Below, one piece after another: positions 35,940 through 46,680 of a stretch of DNA of 64,000 nucleotides. Where the stretch lies: contig JACMZG010000008.1 of NCBI GenBank assembly GCA_018340805.1, positions 79,738,042-79,802,041 on the forward strand, read 5' to 3'. Within the stretch, counting starts at the first letter, position 1. Every line of letters starts with the position of its first letter. The position numbers were made by a program, and so were the translations under genes. The notes under the pieces were generated by a model. The model did not search any database and was not told where the DNA came from. It saw nothing but the letters and a program-made list of their open reading frames with translations. The DNA is from Microvelia longipes (Eukaryota; Arthropoda; Insecta; Hemiptera; Veliidae).

Positions 35940-38900
35940 TATATATTTATATGAATATATATATATATACCCACACACACACCGCACACAACGTTGCACA
36001 AAACCTATTTTTTGTCATCGAGACCTCTGAAACGGATTTGTGTTGTTCAAACAGAAGTTTTAAACTCTGTTTTAATCATTTACCTTAATTATGCATTGTC
36101 TACAATCAATTTATTTGAGTTGGTATTGTTAAAGTATCAAGTAAAATTAAACACATATTGTCAACTTTGTGTAAACTAAAAATTAATATATTTTAATAAT
36201 GAATTTTTAAATTAATATCTACTAACTCAGATAACAACAGCACCTCTCTGGTAGAACATCATCTTATTTGGAACCATTATCCTTGGTACCATTCTTTTGC
36301 CGTTCTGTATTTAAAGAATTTAAATTTCTCTTAACTCTAGAACAGTGAACTATTTTCCTAGCTTTCTGGTATATAATTAATCATGAAACAATGCATCTCC
36401 ATCAGAAATTGGGCACAATTGAGACACCAGGTAATATAATTCTTTTATTGGATATTTCCGCCTTCTAAAATTCTGATGGAATATTCAATTAACGGAGCCA
36501 AAATTCAACTAATGTATTAAAACATGCATATTATAATGAACAATGTTTATTGTATTATGCTACTGTTTAACACAATCCTGGCTCATAACAAGATGCCTGC
36601 GGCTTCTTAACATCTCTACAGCCTCCCTGTGGCCACATTTTTGTCCTGTTTTAGGTTGTGTTTTACTGGTTAAAATGGTGTAGTGAATTCCAAATGTCTT
36701 TTGTTAAAAAGTGGGTTCTGTAACAGGAGGCCTCTGCCTTGAAGCGAATGAGGCATTTATGTTATAACTCTTGAGGTAAAGCGAGGAAGTTATGACCTGT
36801 GCTTTTAGTAAGTTACTAGCTTACCTTTTGGAGTTGGGTTTCTGGAGTGAAAAGTGTTTCTTTACTCCTAAAACTAGTCATTAAACTTTAAAATCATTTA
36901 CCCTCTGAGATAAATGTTAAATATAATATCAAATTTTGGTAGATCTTATTTATACTTCATTTCAAAGTACATCAACTGTTAATTCTCTTATTGATGAAGG
37001 GAGGTAACAGGAAAATATTTTTCCTAATAATAGATAAAAGGTAGAAACATTGCTTACCAAATTCAATAAAAGAATAAGGCCTAGAAACAGTACTAATTTT
37101 CTTTCCATACTGGGAGAAGAATTCTTGAGCTATATCTTCTAGGTAAGAGAATGCGAGTCTTTTAGAATAATTTCTTTCACATAGAACCAGATAGCAAACA
37201 TCCCTCTCTATCAGGTAACTGCAACAATTTATACAAATATACATTATTGTAAATTTAACTATTGGTAAAAATATGTCATTAGAATGAAAGTTGCACTAAA
37301 AATGTAGGTGCACGTGTTACAAAATATTGAACTTAACCTGAGAAAAATCTTACTTTCAAATCAAGCAAAACTTTTCTTAGTAAACTTGATTGCTAACCTA
37401 CTTCTCTTTTGAAGACTCTTTTTTAGTGACCATGGAATGAGTTAGGCGTACGTGAAGTGGCCTAAAAAAGTCGCTCTTCATAAAAGTTTTTATTTGACAT
37501 AAAACTAAGATCTTTCTTAATTTTAATTTAAAATTTTGTACCTTGAGACTTATAACTATTTTTTTTTAAACCCACCATGAGTAAAGTAGGTTAACAATTA
37601 ATTTTCTAAAACAATGTTATTCTTTATAAACTTGTTTACTTCATACATAAAAGTAAATTTTGCAATAACAATTTGAAAAATGGAATTACAATATTTTAGT
37701 CCCTCCTCCTTTTGCAGTGACCCTTGATTTATTAAAAATTCAGTAAAAAAAATAAAACGGTTTTACATTCAAATTTAGTAAATCATTGATGCATTTCATT
37801 ATACAAATATTTTTCTATTATCTTAAATAGGAGACCAATATGGAACGGGGATAATTTATTATGGCACTTTTTATCACAAATTTCAATTATTAGTCAAAAT
37901 TACACCTAGGTTTCTCTTGGACACTTTGTGAAAAAGTGTACTTTTTGATTACAAGGTTCATGGTCCAAATTGTTTATTGCGTTAAATGTTCTTTTTAAAA
38001 CACTGAAACATTTTTATCAAAAGTAACTTTTTGTTAAAAAAGTAAAATTTTTGTCATTCACACGTATGCCGCGAACCAATCTGCCGAGACAAACTGTAAT
38101 CATTACTTGGGGGGGGGGGGCATACCCTATCTCAATCCATGAAGACACTTGTAACATCATTTTTAGGGCTCTGCGTAATCTAATAACCTTAAGTTTTTAA
38201 TACATTAATGGTTTTACACTTTTCCTACATTGTTGGAATTTTTTAGTACAAACATTGCATTGAATGTTACTGTATTTTGGTTTACAGTTAATTGGATTAT
38301 ATTAAAAATCGAGGGTGTTCAGGTTAACTTTTTGATGATTCAAAATTCAACTCTAGTCATTATATTCCTATGTAAGCATCTTATAAAATTCAACTTTAAC
38401 CGACTATGACGGACCAAATATTAAATATTTGGTCCTTCGAGTCGGATTAAATCAGTTTATAAACTGATGTAAAATGAAAATCCTAAAGCAAACTCTTTTG
38501 GAACTTCGTCTATTTACTATATAGCTTTGCATTATATTATCTGATGCAATCAAGCAGCAAAAGGGGTAAAAGAGAGTTTTTGATGATATAAGTATGATAA
38601 AAAGTATTTATAATGATAATAAATAATTAATAGGTGTACAACGAAAAATTAGCAGAATAGTGATAAGAAGATAACACTATATTCATTAAAAATAGATGTA
38701 TGCTCTATTGTTATTGTTAATATAGGTAGAACATCTTAAGTGGGAGCAGTGACAATTTCTGTTCATACAAACAAACACAGTACGCACAATACTTAGAATA
38801 ATATTTATTTAAAATAACTTACTGGAAATAATAGGGTCCTGTTTCAATAGTACACTGAGGAGGGCTTTGAACAGATAACTTTCTGAATAATAACTTTGCT

Positions 38901-39096
38901 TGATTCTGATACTCCAATATATTCTTACCAGACTGTAAACCAAACAATACCAAATTATTACGATAGAAATCAAACGTTATCAATTAAGTAAACAGAAACA
39001 AATCTTAAACATATAACATACTTGTTCATCGTCTTGCATAGTTGCGGCCAGCGGTAAACCGTCCGTAACTCGAGCGATCATTGTCATTAGAACCAT
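33886..39096 (-). CDS. Sec22b: Sec22 vesicle-trafficking R-SNARE (longin family), four visible exons
   Basis: Sec22 is a tail-anchored R-SNARE that cycles between ER and Golgi and drives fusion of COPII and COPI carriers. Exons (minus strand) at 39096-39022, 38932-38823, 37218-37058 and 34034-33886 encode an N-terminal longin domain starting MVLMTMIARVTDGLPLAATM, with VCYLVLCERNY, KRLAFSYLEDIAQEF and TVSRPYSFIEF. They also encode the second half of the SNARE motif (LDSKAQNLSILSQKYKKDA), NMKSVYVKAAAG, and a C-terminal hydrophobic anchor ending FWVL. About 48 residues expected between SFIEF and LDSKAQNL, the first half of the SNARE helix with the zero-layer Arg, were not found between 34035 and 37057. 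Visible exons total about 165 codons, against roughly 215 in the family. A MITE lies just downstream of the stop. Confidence 0.9.
35400..35482 (-). mobile_element. tRNA-like SINE head
   Basis: The minus strand has AGTGGTTTAGAGTTGATACC as A box and TACCTGGGTTCGAATTCTG as B box, 60-70 bases long overall. No acceptor-stem pairing was seen; more likely a SINE than a tRNA gene. Confidence 0.5.
35750..35990 (+). repeat. (CA)n(TA)n microsatellite with possible family J flank
   Basis: GGGTTGATTTTTGTACTAAG precedes the tract and resembles the 45590 segment. Frames reported across it are microsatellite translations. Confidence 0.6.
37058..37218 (-). CDS. Sec22b: Sec22 exon 3 (longin domain core)
   Basis: The minus-strand acceptor (TTGTTGCAG) ends at 37219 and the donor GTAAGC starts at 37057. 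The exon completes the His codon of exon 2 and reads YLIERDVCYLVLCERNYSKR, LAFSYLEDIAQEFF, then GKKISTVSRPYSFIEF plus one base. It contains the characteristic Sec22 longin blocks. Confidence 0.92.
37219..38822 (-). other. Sec22 intron 2
   Basis: AT-rich; includes a G11 run near 38110 and a segment near 38050 resembling 6460-6500 (TTTTTGTCATTCACACGTA). No exon recognised. Confidence 0.5.
38823..38932 (-). CDS. Sec22b: Sec22 exon 2 (longin domain)
   Basis: The minus-strand acceptor (TTTACAG) lies at 38939-38933 and the donor GTAAGT starts at 38822. The exon encodes SGKNILEYQNQAKLLFRKL followed by a segment with QSPPQCTIETGPYYF and ends with two bases of a His codon. This is the longin helix with the following loop. 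Confidence 0.9.
39022..39096 (-). CDS. Sec22b: Sec22 exon 1 (start codon)
   Basis: The ATG is the complement of CAT at 39094-39096. The 25 codons read MVLMTMIARVTDGLPLAATM then QDDEQ. The donor (GTATG) follows on the minus strand, and the exon ends between codons. The sequence matches the first longin beta strand of Sec22b (MVLLTMIARVADGLPLA in vertebrates), so the start is well supported. Confidence 0.92.
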
Positions 39097-39751
39097 TTTA
39101 ACAGTAAAAAGTACGTCTAAAACTAATCAAGAAACAAAAAAAATATGTAAAACAAAGAACTTCAATTATAAATTTACATAGTTCATTTATTATTTGGCGA
39201 AATTGCAGTACGTCACATCACCAGTCCACAGCTGACAAAAACATACCTCCCTGTCAATGTCAAACAAAAAGTCCACGTTGACGATTTTCGTTTGTTCTGT
39301 TGGTAGCCCTTTCGAAAAATCACTCCTACTTCTGTTCAAATTATTTTTATTTCTTTTACATTTTCTAAGCAGTTTAAAACTTAATTTTAATAATATATTC
39401 TTAAATAACTTAAGACGTAAACTTGAAAACCTAAATAGTTAAGGAAAAACAATAATATTCGTTTTTAAGCAACTTAAAAAGTAAAAGTTGGGATTAATCA
39501 GCTGATCAATTGATTAATTTTCGTAAGCTCACCATTTTGTTAGTGACAGTCGGATTATGAAGTAAAATAAGTTTATTATATTTTCTATTGTAAATTTTGT
39601 TTAATTTTTTTGTCGTAAGTTTGTATAAGAAATCTATATTTTATATTAATTTAGAATGTTTAAATGTTTTTTTAGTAACGAAGTGTATTGAAACGTGGTA
39701 TTATTAACTTAAATCATCATTCGGAAATTTGATTTTGAAAGTCACATCTGT
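39097..39751. promoter_or_regulatory. Sec22 upstream region, candidate divergent promoter with possible non-coding Sec16 exon
   Basis: The stretch lies immediately 5' of the Sec22 start codon. On the plus strand it holds a CRE-like TACGTCAC near 39211 and an E-box-like CAGCTG near 39499. A run starting near 39530 ends in a good plus-strand donor, TGT/GTAAGT, at 39752. The next plus-strand gene is the Sec16 candidate, whose ATG at 46588 is preceded by a plausible acceptor (TTCTGTGTTAAG). A spliced 5' UTR exon here is therefore possible. Only the motifs and splice-like sites are visible; promoter activity and direction are inferred. Confidence 0.35.
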
Positions 39752-40603
39752 GTAAGTTTTTCGTGTAGTGTGCTCTCTTTAAAAAATTGCAGCTTTCTCT
39801 TCATCAAATATGTAGTTTATTATTTAAAAAATTAAGAAGAGAATCTAAATTTTTACTGAATTCGTAGTCTTTTCAAAGGTATTATAAAACTAATTAATTT
39901 TATACGTATATTAAAATTTGTACTGTGATAAACTTGGCCTAAATTCACCTTTATTTCTATTATTTACGTTTATGCTTTAAAATAAACTTATTGAAAAATT
40001 AAAGAACAATTACAGCTTATTAATTTTTAATTGAATCTCGTATTGTGTGTTTTTTACTTGCATTCATTTTTAATGCATTGTTATTGATTTTCGTGTCGGT
40101 TATGCATTTCTTATTTGATTATTACTTAACAGATTGTTTGACACCTCTTTTACAACTCGCCCTGGTATTATTTCGATATAATTAAGAAACTGGTGGGAAT
40201 GTATGAAATGTTGTTTTGTACTTCTAATAAGTCCAGGTGTGGTAGAGAATGGTCTAGATTAGACATAGGTGTCTAATGTTTATCTATTATCACATCTCTT
40301 GATTATAAATTGATAAGATCTTTTTTTTCAATTTATTCTCACCTGGAATCTGTTTCTTGTAACTTTTATATTCTTATAGACTGTTAAATTAATTCTCATG
40401 TCTAGATGATATTTACTGCATACACACAATAGGTTGTAACTGAGGTGTTGTAGAAATTCATATTGTTAGGGTTGGGGCGATCCAACTCCCTGGTTTGTGG
40501 TTCCAACTCCCAGGGGCTAGTGCCTGGAACTACCGCACCTAGCACCAGTTTTCACCCTGTGCCGCAACTATCAATATTGTTATCAGTTATAAATCATGAT
40601 GTC
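39752..40603. other. Intergenic stretch between Sec22 and Sec16
   Basis: AT-rich except for a GC-richer patch at 40468-40570 (GGTTCCAACTCCCAGGGGCT). No gene recognised. Confidence 0.4.
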
Positions 40604-40901
40604 CATGGAAATATTATTACTAGAGAGGCCCTACAGGTTAAATTTTGAAAAATCGAAAAAGTAACCTGACCACCTTCGCTTATAAATATAATCAAATAAT
40701 AAGTACAAAATTACAGTATATTATGGAAAAAACCTTAATGATACAAACCAAAACGAAAATAATAGAATTACTATAACCTTAACTCACTCTTGGAGGAGGT
40801 TTCCATAATGTTACGCAGAGCCCCTGAAAGCCCCTATAAGATGTTTCAGGCCACTCAATGTATTGAGATAGGCTATGCCCCCTCTATTATATATCTCTAT
40901 G
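40604..40901. mobile_element. MITE family C copy 4
   Basis: Starts CATGGAAATATTATTACTAG and ends CCCCCTCTATTATATATCTC plus TATG; same interior as the other copies. Confidence 0.85.
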
Positions 40902-41389
40902 GAGACATATGTTGACAATTTTTAACTTATATATAAGCAATTTTAGTTGTTTACAAGATTATTTGTTTAGAAAATAAGAAAAAATAGCGTTTTTAACCAT
41001 TAAAAGGACAAATAAAAAGCATAATGAACATGCAAATTAATTTTCATATCTGCACGTCACGATTATCATGATGTCAGGTCTAGTTAAAAATAAAACATTA
41101 TTTATATTTTTATGATATTTTATAAAAAAAGTATTTAAAAGAATCAATACAATTTTGAACATTGTCACAAATTCCTTTAAATAGTTTTGATCTGTGAAAT
41201 GAAGAAATAATTATTTTTTATATTTATTTATTTATATTATAATTACATAGCTATAATACATATAGATATAATTCGTCACATAAATATAAAGTTATAAAAA
41301 CAATAAAATACAATTGCTTACATATTTAAATTAAAAAAACCTCAAAATGAATGAATGGCAAGATGAAGTGAGCTTATCTTGCTTATCTT

Positions 41390-41665
41390 ACATATCCACA
41401 GTAAGGGTGATCATTCGAGCTTTGAATTCAAGTATTCCTGATTGGAATAAAATCCACGCGAGCTAAGAAGACGTTTTAGTCTTTTAGAAAATACTTTAAT
41501 ATCGTCAATCATTTTGTTGCTCTCAGGCAGTTTGTTATAAAAAATATTCGAGGGACAAGGTAAACTAACCTGCCTCTAGTGGAGAAACAGCAAACTAAAC
41601 AGGCCCGTCTAAAACAGCTTATTCTGTGTAAGTTGGATCACTGTGTCCCCCCCCCTACCCCTACT
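41390..41665 (-). pseudogene. Non-LTR retrotransposon C-terminal fragment (minus strand)
   Basis: Minus-strand translation contains NIFYNKLPESNKMIDDIKVF, KRLKRLLSSRGFYSNQEYL. This is a LINE ORF2 tail (IFNKLPESIK...FKKxLKxLLxxxxFYSxxEFL). Frames are broken in the upstream half. It lies between Sec22 and the Sec16-like gene. Confidence 0.65.
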
Positions 41666-41935
41666 GTATGAATTTCTACATCACTTTAGTGGAAAACCTA
41701 ATGATTAATTCCCAAATCCTGACACTTCTTAAACTAATACTCTGGTTAGATAGTGATTTCTTTTAGGTTTTGGTTTTAAGTCAAAGATAAATCCTTCATT
41801 CAGATGTTTATTCCTTATATAATTAATAGTGAACATTACAATAAAAATTATAGTCTATTAATTTGCCCTTGTTTATTCTTTTTGATGAACAATTCTAGTG
41901 GGCTTTCTGTACCAAAAATAAGTCCAAAATTTGTG

Positions 41936-42301
<366 letters not shown>

Positions 42302-42389
42302 ATATTTAATAACTTACAAAGAAATCAGGATGAAGCCTTATCCTGATTCATTTGTAAGTTTTATTCTGAGGCTGATCTGTTCTATTTAA

Positions 42390-42495
42390 TATATATATAT
42401 ATATATTTATTTTTTTATATATATTAATTATTTATTATTTATTTAATAAACATGTAAACGTGTAAGTATCCCTGTCTATATAGTACCAGAAGCAG
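42390..42495 (+). repeat. Short (TA)n and direct duplicate of 42176-42238
   Basis: TATTTATTTAATAAACATGT and CTATATAGTACCAGAAG repeat the segment embedded in the large TA block, so the locus duplicated and one copy's TA tracts expanded. Confidence 0.65.
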
Positions 42496-43719
42496 TGGAT
42501 AAGTTCCAATGATTATTTATTAGTGCTATTTATTTAGCTAATGATTGACATTCATAACTATCAACAAATTTAATCAAGTGAATTAACTATGATTCTTTAG
42601 GCACTTCTCTACTTTTTAAATAAATAATAATGTCTATATTATTAATACTACCAAGTTTTGGAAAATATGAATAATTGAGACAATATTTCTTGCACAATTG
42701 AATATTGTGTCAACTAGTAATAATTACTGTATTTGCATGTAAGTACAGTACATGGAAAACATATGTGAAATATTTTTTCTAACAAGCATCATGATTTTTA
42801 TCTGTTATATAATTTGCTGATAAAAAGTTGTATCATTAATGATGTTTTAATGTAAATATTATCAGTATTCAGTTTTATGTTTTTTTTTTTGAATTTTAAT
42901 TTTGTTATAGTGGGTTTTATAAAAATTTATCCCCTGGCTGGGGTTTTTAAAGTTTGAATCAATTTTAATGATTCATTCTCTTTATGATCTAATTCTATTT
43001 TGTATTTACTTGGAAATAAATGGTAATTGATGACAAAAAAAATTGCAATACAAATTATAGTCTATTAATTTGCCCTTGTTTACTAGGGTAAACGGAAGCC
43101 AAACGATTCCGTTTGGGTTTCTGTACCCAAAAACAAGAGACCTTCAGCCTCTTAGTTTTTTGTGGTTTGGCAGTTCGTTTCTTACGCTTTATCTAATATT
43201 ATGAAGAGCTATGGCCGTCACAAAACCTGACATGATGTAACCAGACCTTCCAGTAACACATGTCTGGACCATACATTCACCACTGAATTATCTGCTGAGT
43301 CATCCTGCTTTAACTTTCAATTCTGTGATCATATAGCTTTAAATAAATAATAAAGCTATGAAGATCATATGTATAGCTTTACTACATGACATTGGTAGAT
43401 GTTCATCTAGGAAAAATAAATACACTAATACCTTCAAAATATTTATTACTCAAGAAAATAAGCAACTGATTTAAAGTACTATGGACAATTTGTCAAGACA
43501 ACATAGATTAAATGGATATAACAGTGAATCTTGTGAGGCAGGGTGGTAGAAATTTATAGATTCCATATTCACTTGTATACCTGAAACAAAATGCAAAATT
43601 AATAATAATAAATTAATAATAGTTATAAACAAATAAAATGTATTCACCTGGATTAAAAGAAATTAAAGATAGATGTATCTTGCCTTGACAGATGTAATGA
43701 TGAGTACCAATAGTACCAA
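42496..43719. other. Intergenic DNA before the LINE remnant
   Basis: TAGTCTATTAATTTGCCCTT at 43061 repeats 41852, indicating another duplicated segment. Possible degraded LINE sequence from about 43200. Confidence 0.4.
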
Positions 43720-44098
43720 CCTGAAACAAAAGTTTAAAAAAGACTATAAGAAAAAGCTAAATGAATTAAAACAATGAAGAACACTAACCTTTATTGAAGA
43801 AAATAAGCACGATTGCAAGAAGCTCTGGAAATATACAATTAATAAAGTTGAGTTTTCCAAGACAAAACAAACTGTAATAATGAAAACACCAGTTTAAATG
43901 CCAATTGTTTTAATAATCATTTTGCTGATGTTGCTGAAATAATTCATTAAAACTTACCTGATACTAGTCAAGATCCTATTCTACACTTAAATCACAATGG
44001 TCAATCAGGCAGTAAATCTCTTTTTCTTTCACCAACTACTCCCAAAGAAGTGAACGATCAAGTCTGTAAGATTATCTCAAGCCAATGAATTCTACGGT

Positions 44099-45270
44099 AT
44101 GAGCAATGCTTTCATTAAAAACATCGCTAGTCAAATATGCACTCCTCTCAGTGAACTAATAAATACCTGTTTTTCAATTGGTTACTACCCAAATTGCCTG
44201 AAATTAACTAGGGCCATTCCCATTTATAAAAAGGGGATGCTGAAGATCAAAATAATTAGACCAATTTCTCTGACTCCTATCTTTGGAAACATTATGGAAA
44301 CTATTAATAAAAATAGAGTTGCTAGTTATTTAAACGAACTTGGTCTTCTAAATAATAACCAGTGTGGTTTCAGGAAAGGCTTGTTAACACCAAGTGTTAT
44401 AAACTATCTTATAGACAACATTATTGAAGAGTTTGAGAATCATGAAGATGTGCTAGTAGAAGTCTGTGATCTCGGTAAAGCTTTCAACTGTGTTATTCAT
44501 AATATTCTTATAAAGAAACTACAGTACTATGGAGTAAGAGGAGTTGTACTTGATCTGTTTCTTACTTACCTGAAAGGAAGAAAGCAGTGCACAAGGTTTG
44601 AAGGCCAAGATTTTGATTTCAGAGAGATTAAGCACGGGGTCCTCAGGGCTCTGTCCTTGGGCCCCTTTTATTTATTTTATTTATTAATGATATCCCTGAA
44701 ATTGAAACATAATTGCCTTCAAGTGTGCGGACGAAACCAATTTATTTATTCCTGGTTGAGAAAGGAATGCCTTGAGGAAAAGTATGAGGAAAGCTGTTTT
44801 AAGAGTTAAGAATTGGTTTAATTGCAACATGCAGCAGTTAAATGAAAACAAAAATCAAAAACTGTTACTTACCTTAAGGAGAGCATCTCACACTGCCGTA
44901 CCTCTAAACATTTGAGGAGTCCTTATTGACCAGTCTCTGTCATGGAAACCTCACTGTGTAGCCCTTGTAATGAGGTTTTCTTCAGTAGTTTATCTATTTA
45001 GAAAATTGAGCTCACATCTTGATACGAATACAGTAACTTGTAACTTTACTATGCATACTTTCCCTCTCTATATACTTACTGTGTTACGACCTGGGGAAAC
45101 TCTCTGCATGCTCATTAAGTTCTACTGGTGCAGAAAAAAGCCATTAGAGCAATTTGCAAAGCCAAGTGGGATGAAAGCTGGATTCCTTTATTTAAGAGAC
45201 TAAAAGTACTTACTTTACCTGCTGTATTTATTTTGGCAGTGGCAAAGTTTCAAAATAATCTAAAGCACTA
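44099..45270 (+). pseudogene. Degenerate Jockey-like non-LTR retrotransposon reverse transcriptase
   Basis: A 236-codon open stretch (44099-44809) carries RT blocks in order: RPISLTPIFGNIMETI, NNQCGFRKG, the catalytic-Asp block DLGKAFNCVIHNILIKKL, and HGVLRALSLGP (a damaged GVPQGSVLGP). The second catalytic motif lies in another frame near 44728 and reads CADET instead of YADD. Downstream (44815-45270) the thumb and C-terminal part continues with frameshifts and stops (RRASHTAVPL, GVLIDQSLSWKPH, YLFRKLSSHL). Degenerate endonuclease-RT linker remnants can be followed upstream to about 43720. It lies between Sec22 and the Sec16-like gene. It is a dead copy. Confidence 0.85.
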
Positions 45271-45509
45271 ATTAAGTGAGAACATATTTTACTCAGTAAA
45301 CAAATTTATTTTGTATTTTTTTTTTCTTTGTAATTGATAACTTTTGACTAAAGCAAAACATGTAAATATTTGTATCTGTTCAAATAAATATATTATTATT
45401 AGCTGCTCTGGGGCCTCTGTGCTTCGTGCCTTGGTCGCTACAAGGATCAGATGCAAAAATTTGCAGCCAGATCTAAACACTTGTTGAAGAGTTAAATGTT
45501 TAGGGGTCA

Positions 45510-45745
45510 TTATGGGTCATTAAATGTTAGGGGTTAGTGATGTCACACATATTTCATAAACAATTGGGTTCGGAACATAAACAAGGTTGATTTTGTACCA
45601 AGTTTTATTTTGATCCAATAAAGCATTCAAAAGTTATCGTGTCCCATAGAAACGTCTAGGACGCAAAAATCTCGTTCATTCTTATATATGTAAATATATA
45701 TATATATATATATATAATATATATATATAATATATAATATAACCT

Positions 45746-45792
<47 letters not shown>

Positions 45793-45900
45793 AACCTCAC
45801 AATATAATATATATATATATAACTCAACAATATAATATATATATATATAATATTATATATAATTATAATATATAATATATATATATTATAATATAATTTA
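45510..45900 (-). repeat. Family J repeat with (TA)n tracts
   Basis: AAGGTTGATTTTGTACCAAG and TTATCGTGTCCCATAGAAAC (family J, minus orientation) are followed by TA tracts with three ACCTCA(A)CAATATA interruptions up to 45900. Confidence 0.7.
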
Positions 45901-46104
45901 TAGACACATACACACACACACATAAATAATGGAAATGGAAGTACCTGTGTATAAATAATAAGGCAAAATAATAATAAAACTCACAGGAGGTGAAAATGAG
46001 TGTAGTGTGGAGTTGAATTTTGGACATGTTGTCTTCTTCAGACAACACATTTTTCAGGAGGTTCCTAGTTGACTCAAATCACTAGTATCTAGGTAGAAGA
46101 ATAA

Positions 46105-46200
46105 CCTTATAAGGCCTCTCTCTGACTTGATTTAAACCTGTGACCTCCAGGTCGAAAACAATCACTTAAGCACTGAGCTATCGGTCCTCAGTCCTAGCAT
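46105..46200 (-). mobile_element. tRNA-like SINE head (different family)
   Basis: The minus strand reads GAGGACCGATAGCTCAGTGC TTAAG (A box) and GGTCACAGGTTTAAATC (B box). The cloverleaf is not complete, so a functional tRNA gene is unlikely. Confidence 0.5.
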
Positions 46201-46587
46201 GATGTATGGATTTATAATTTAAATTATTAGAATTATGGGAGAACCAGTTCATCAATCAATTAACTGTCTATGGTAGTAAGACGTAACATTGAATTCTTCC
46301 TTTGGAATTTTAGACTGACTAACATAAGTTACTTAACATCAGTTTTTGCATTCCCGTTGCAAGTAAGAAACAAATGATGGTCTTTATAAACAAATAAAAA
46401 TGATCTCTACTGCTACAATCATAAAAATAACTATCTTTACTCCTATGGATCTGAACCTAATAGAGTGCCTTCCACTCTATTAGGACACTGTAGGGTGTCT
46501 AGTACTATATTAGACACACTACCAATGGCCCACATTCACCCCATAAACCATAGCCTTAAAGTCATTCATTGTTCTGTGTTAAGGAAG

Positions 46588-46680
46588 ATGTCAGTGGACC
46601 CATGGAGTTGGGGTGATGATAATTCAGATCAAGACTGGAACAATGGTTGGGCCAATCAGGACTTTCAGCAAAATTCAAAG
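46588..46680 (+). CDS. Sec16: Sec16-like first coding exon
   Basis: The ATG at 46588 follows a plausible acceptor (TTCTGTGTTAAG), with GAAG just before it. The 31 codons read MSVDPWSWGDDNSDQDWNN and on to FQQNSK. The donor GTTTGC at 46681 is weak. The frame is open upstream to 46465, but this ATG is preferred because the Met-Ser...Asp-Pro-Trp-rich start fits the family. Confidence 0.6.

Larger units (their letters stand above)
34035..37057 (-). other. Sec22 intron interval expected to contain a missing exon
   Basis: Contains a tRNA-like SINE head, a CA/TA microsatellite and traces of the hairpin repeat near 36766. No minus-strand segment encoding the expected first half of the SNARE helix was found by eye. 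Confidence 0.5.
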
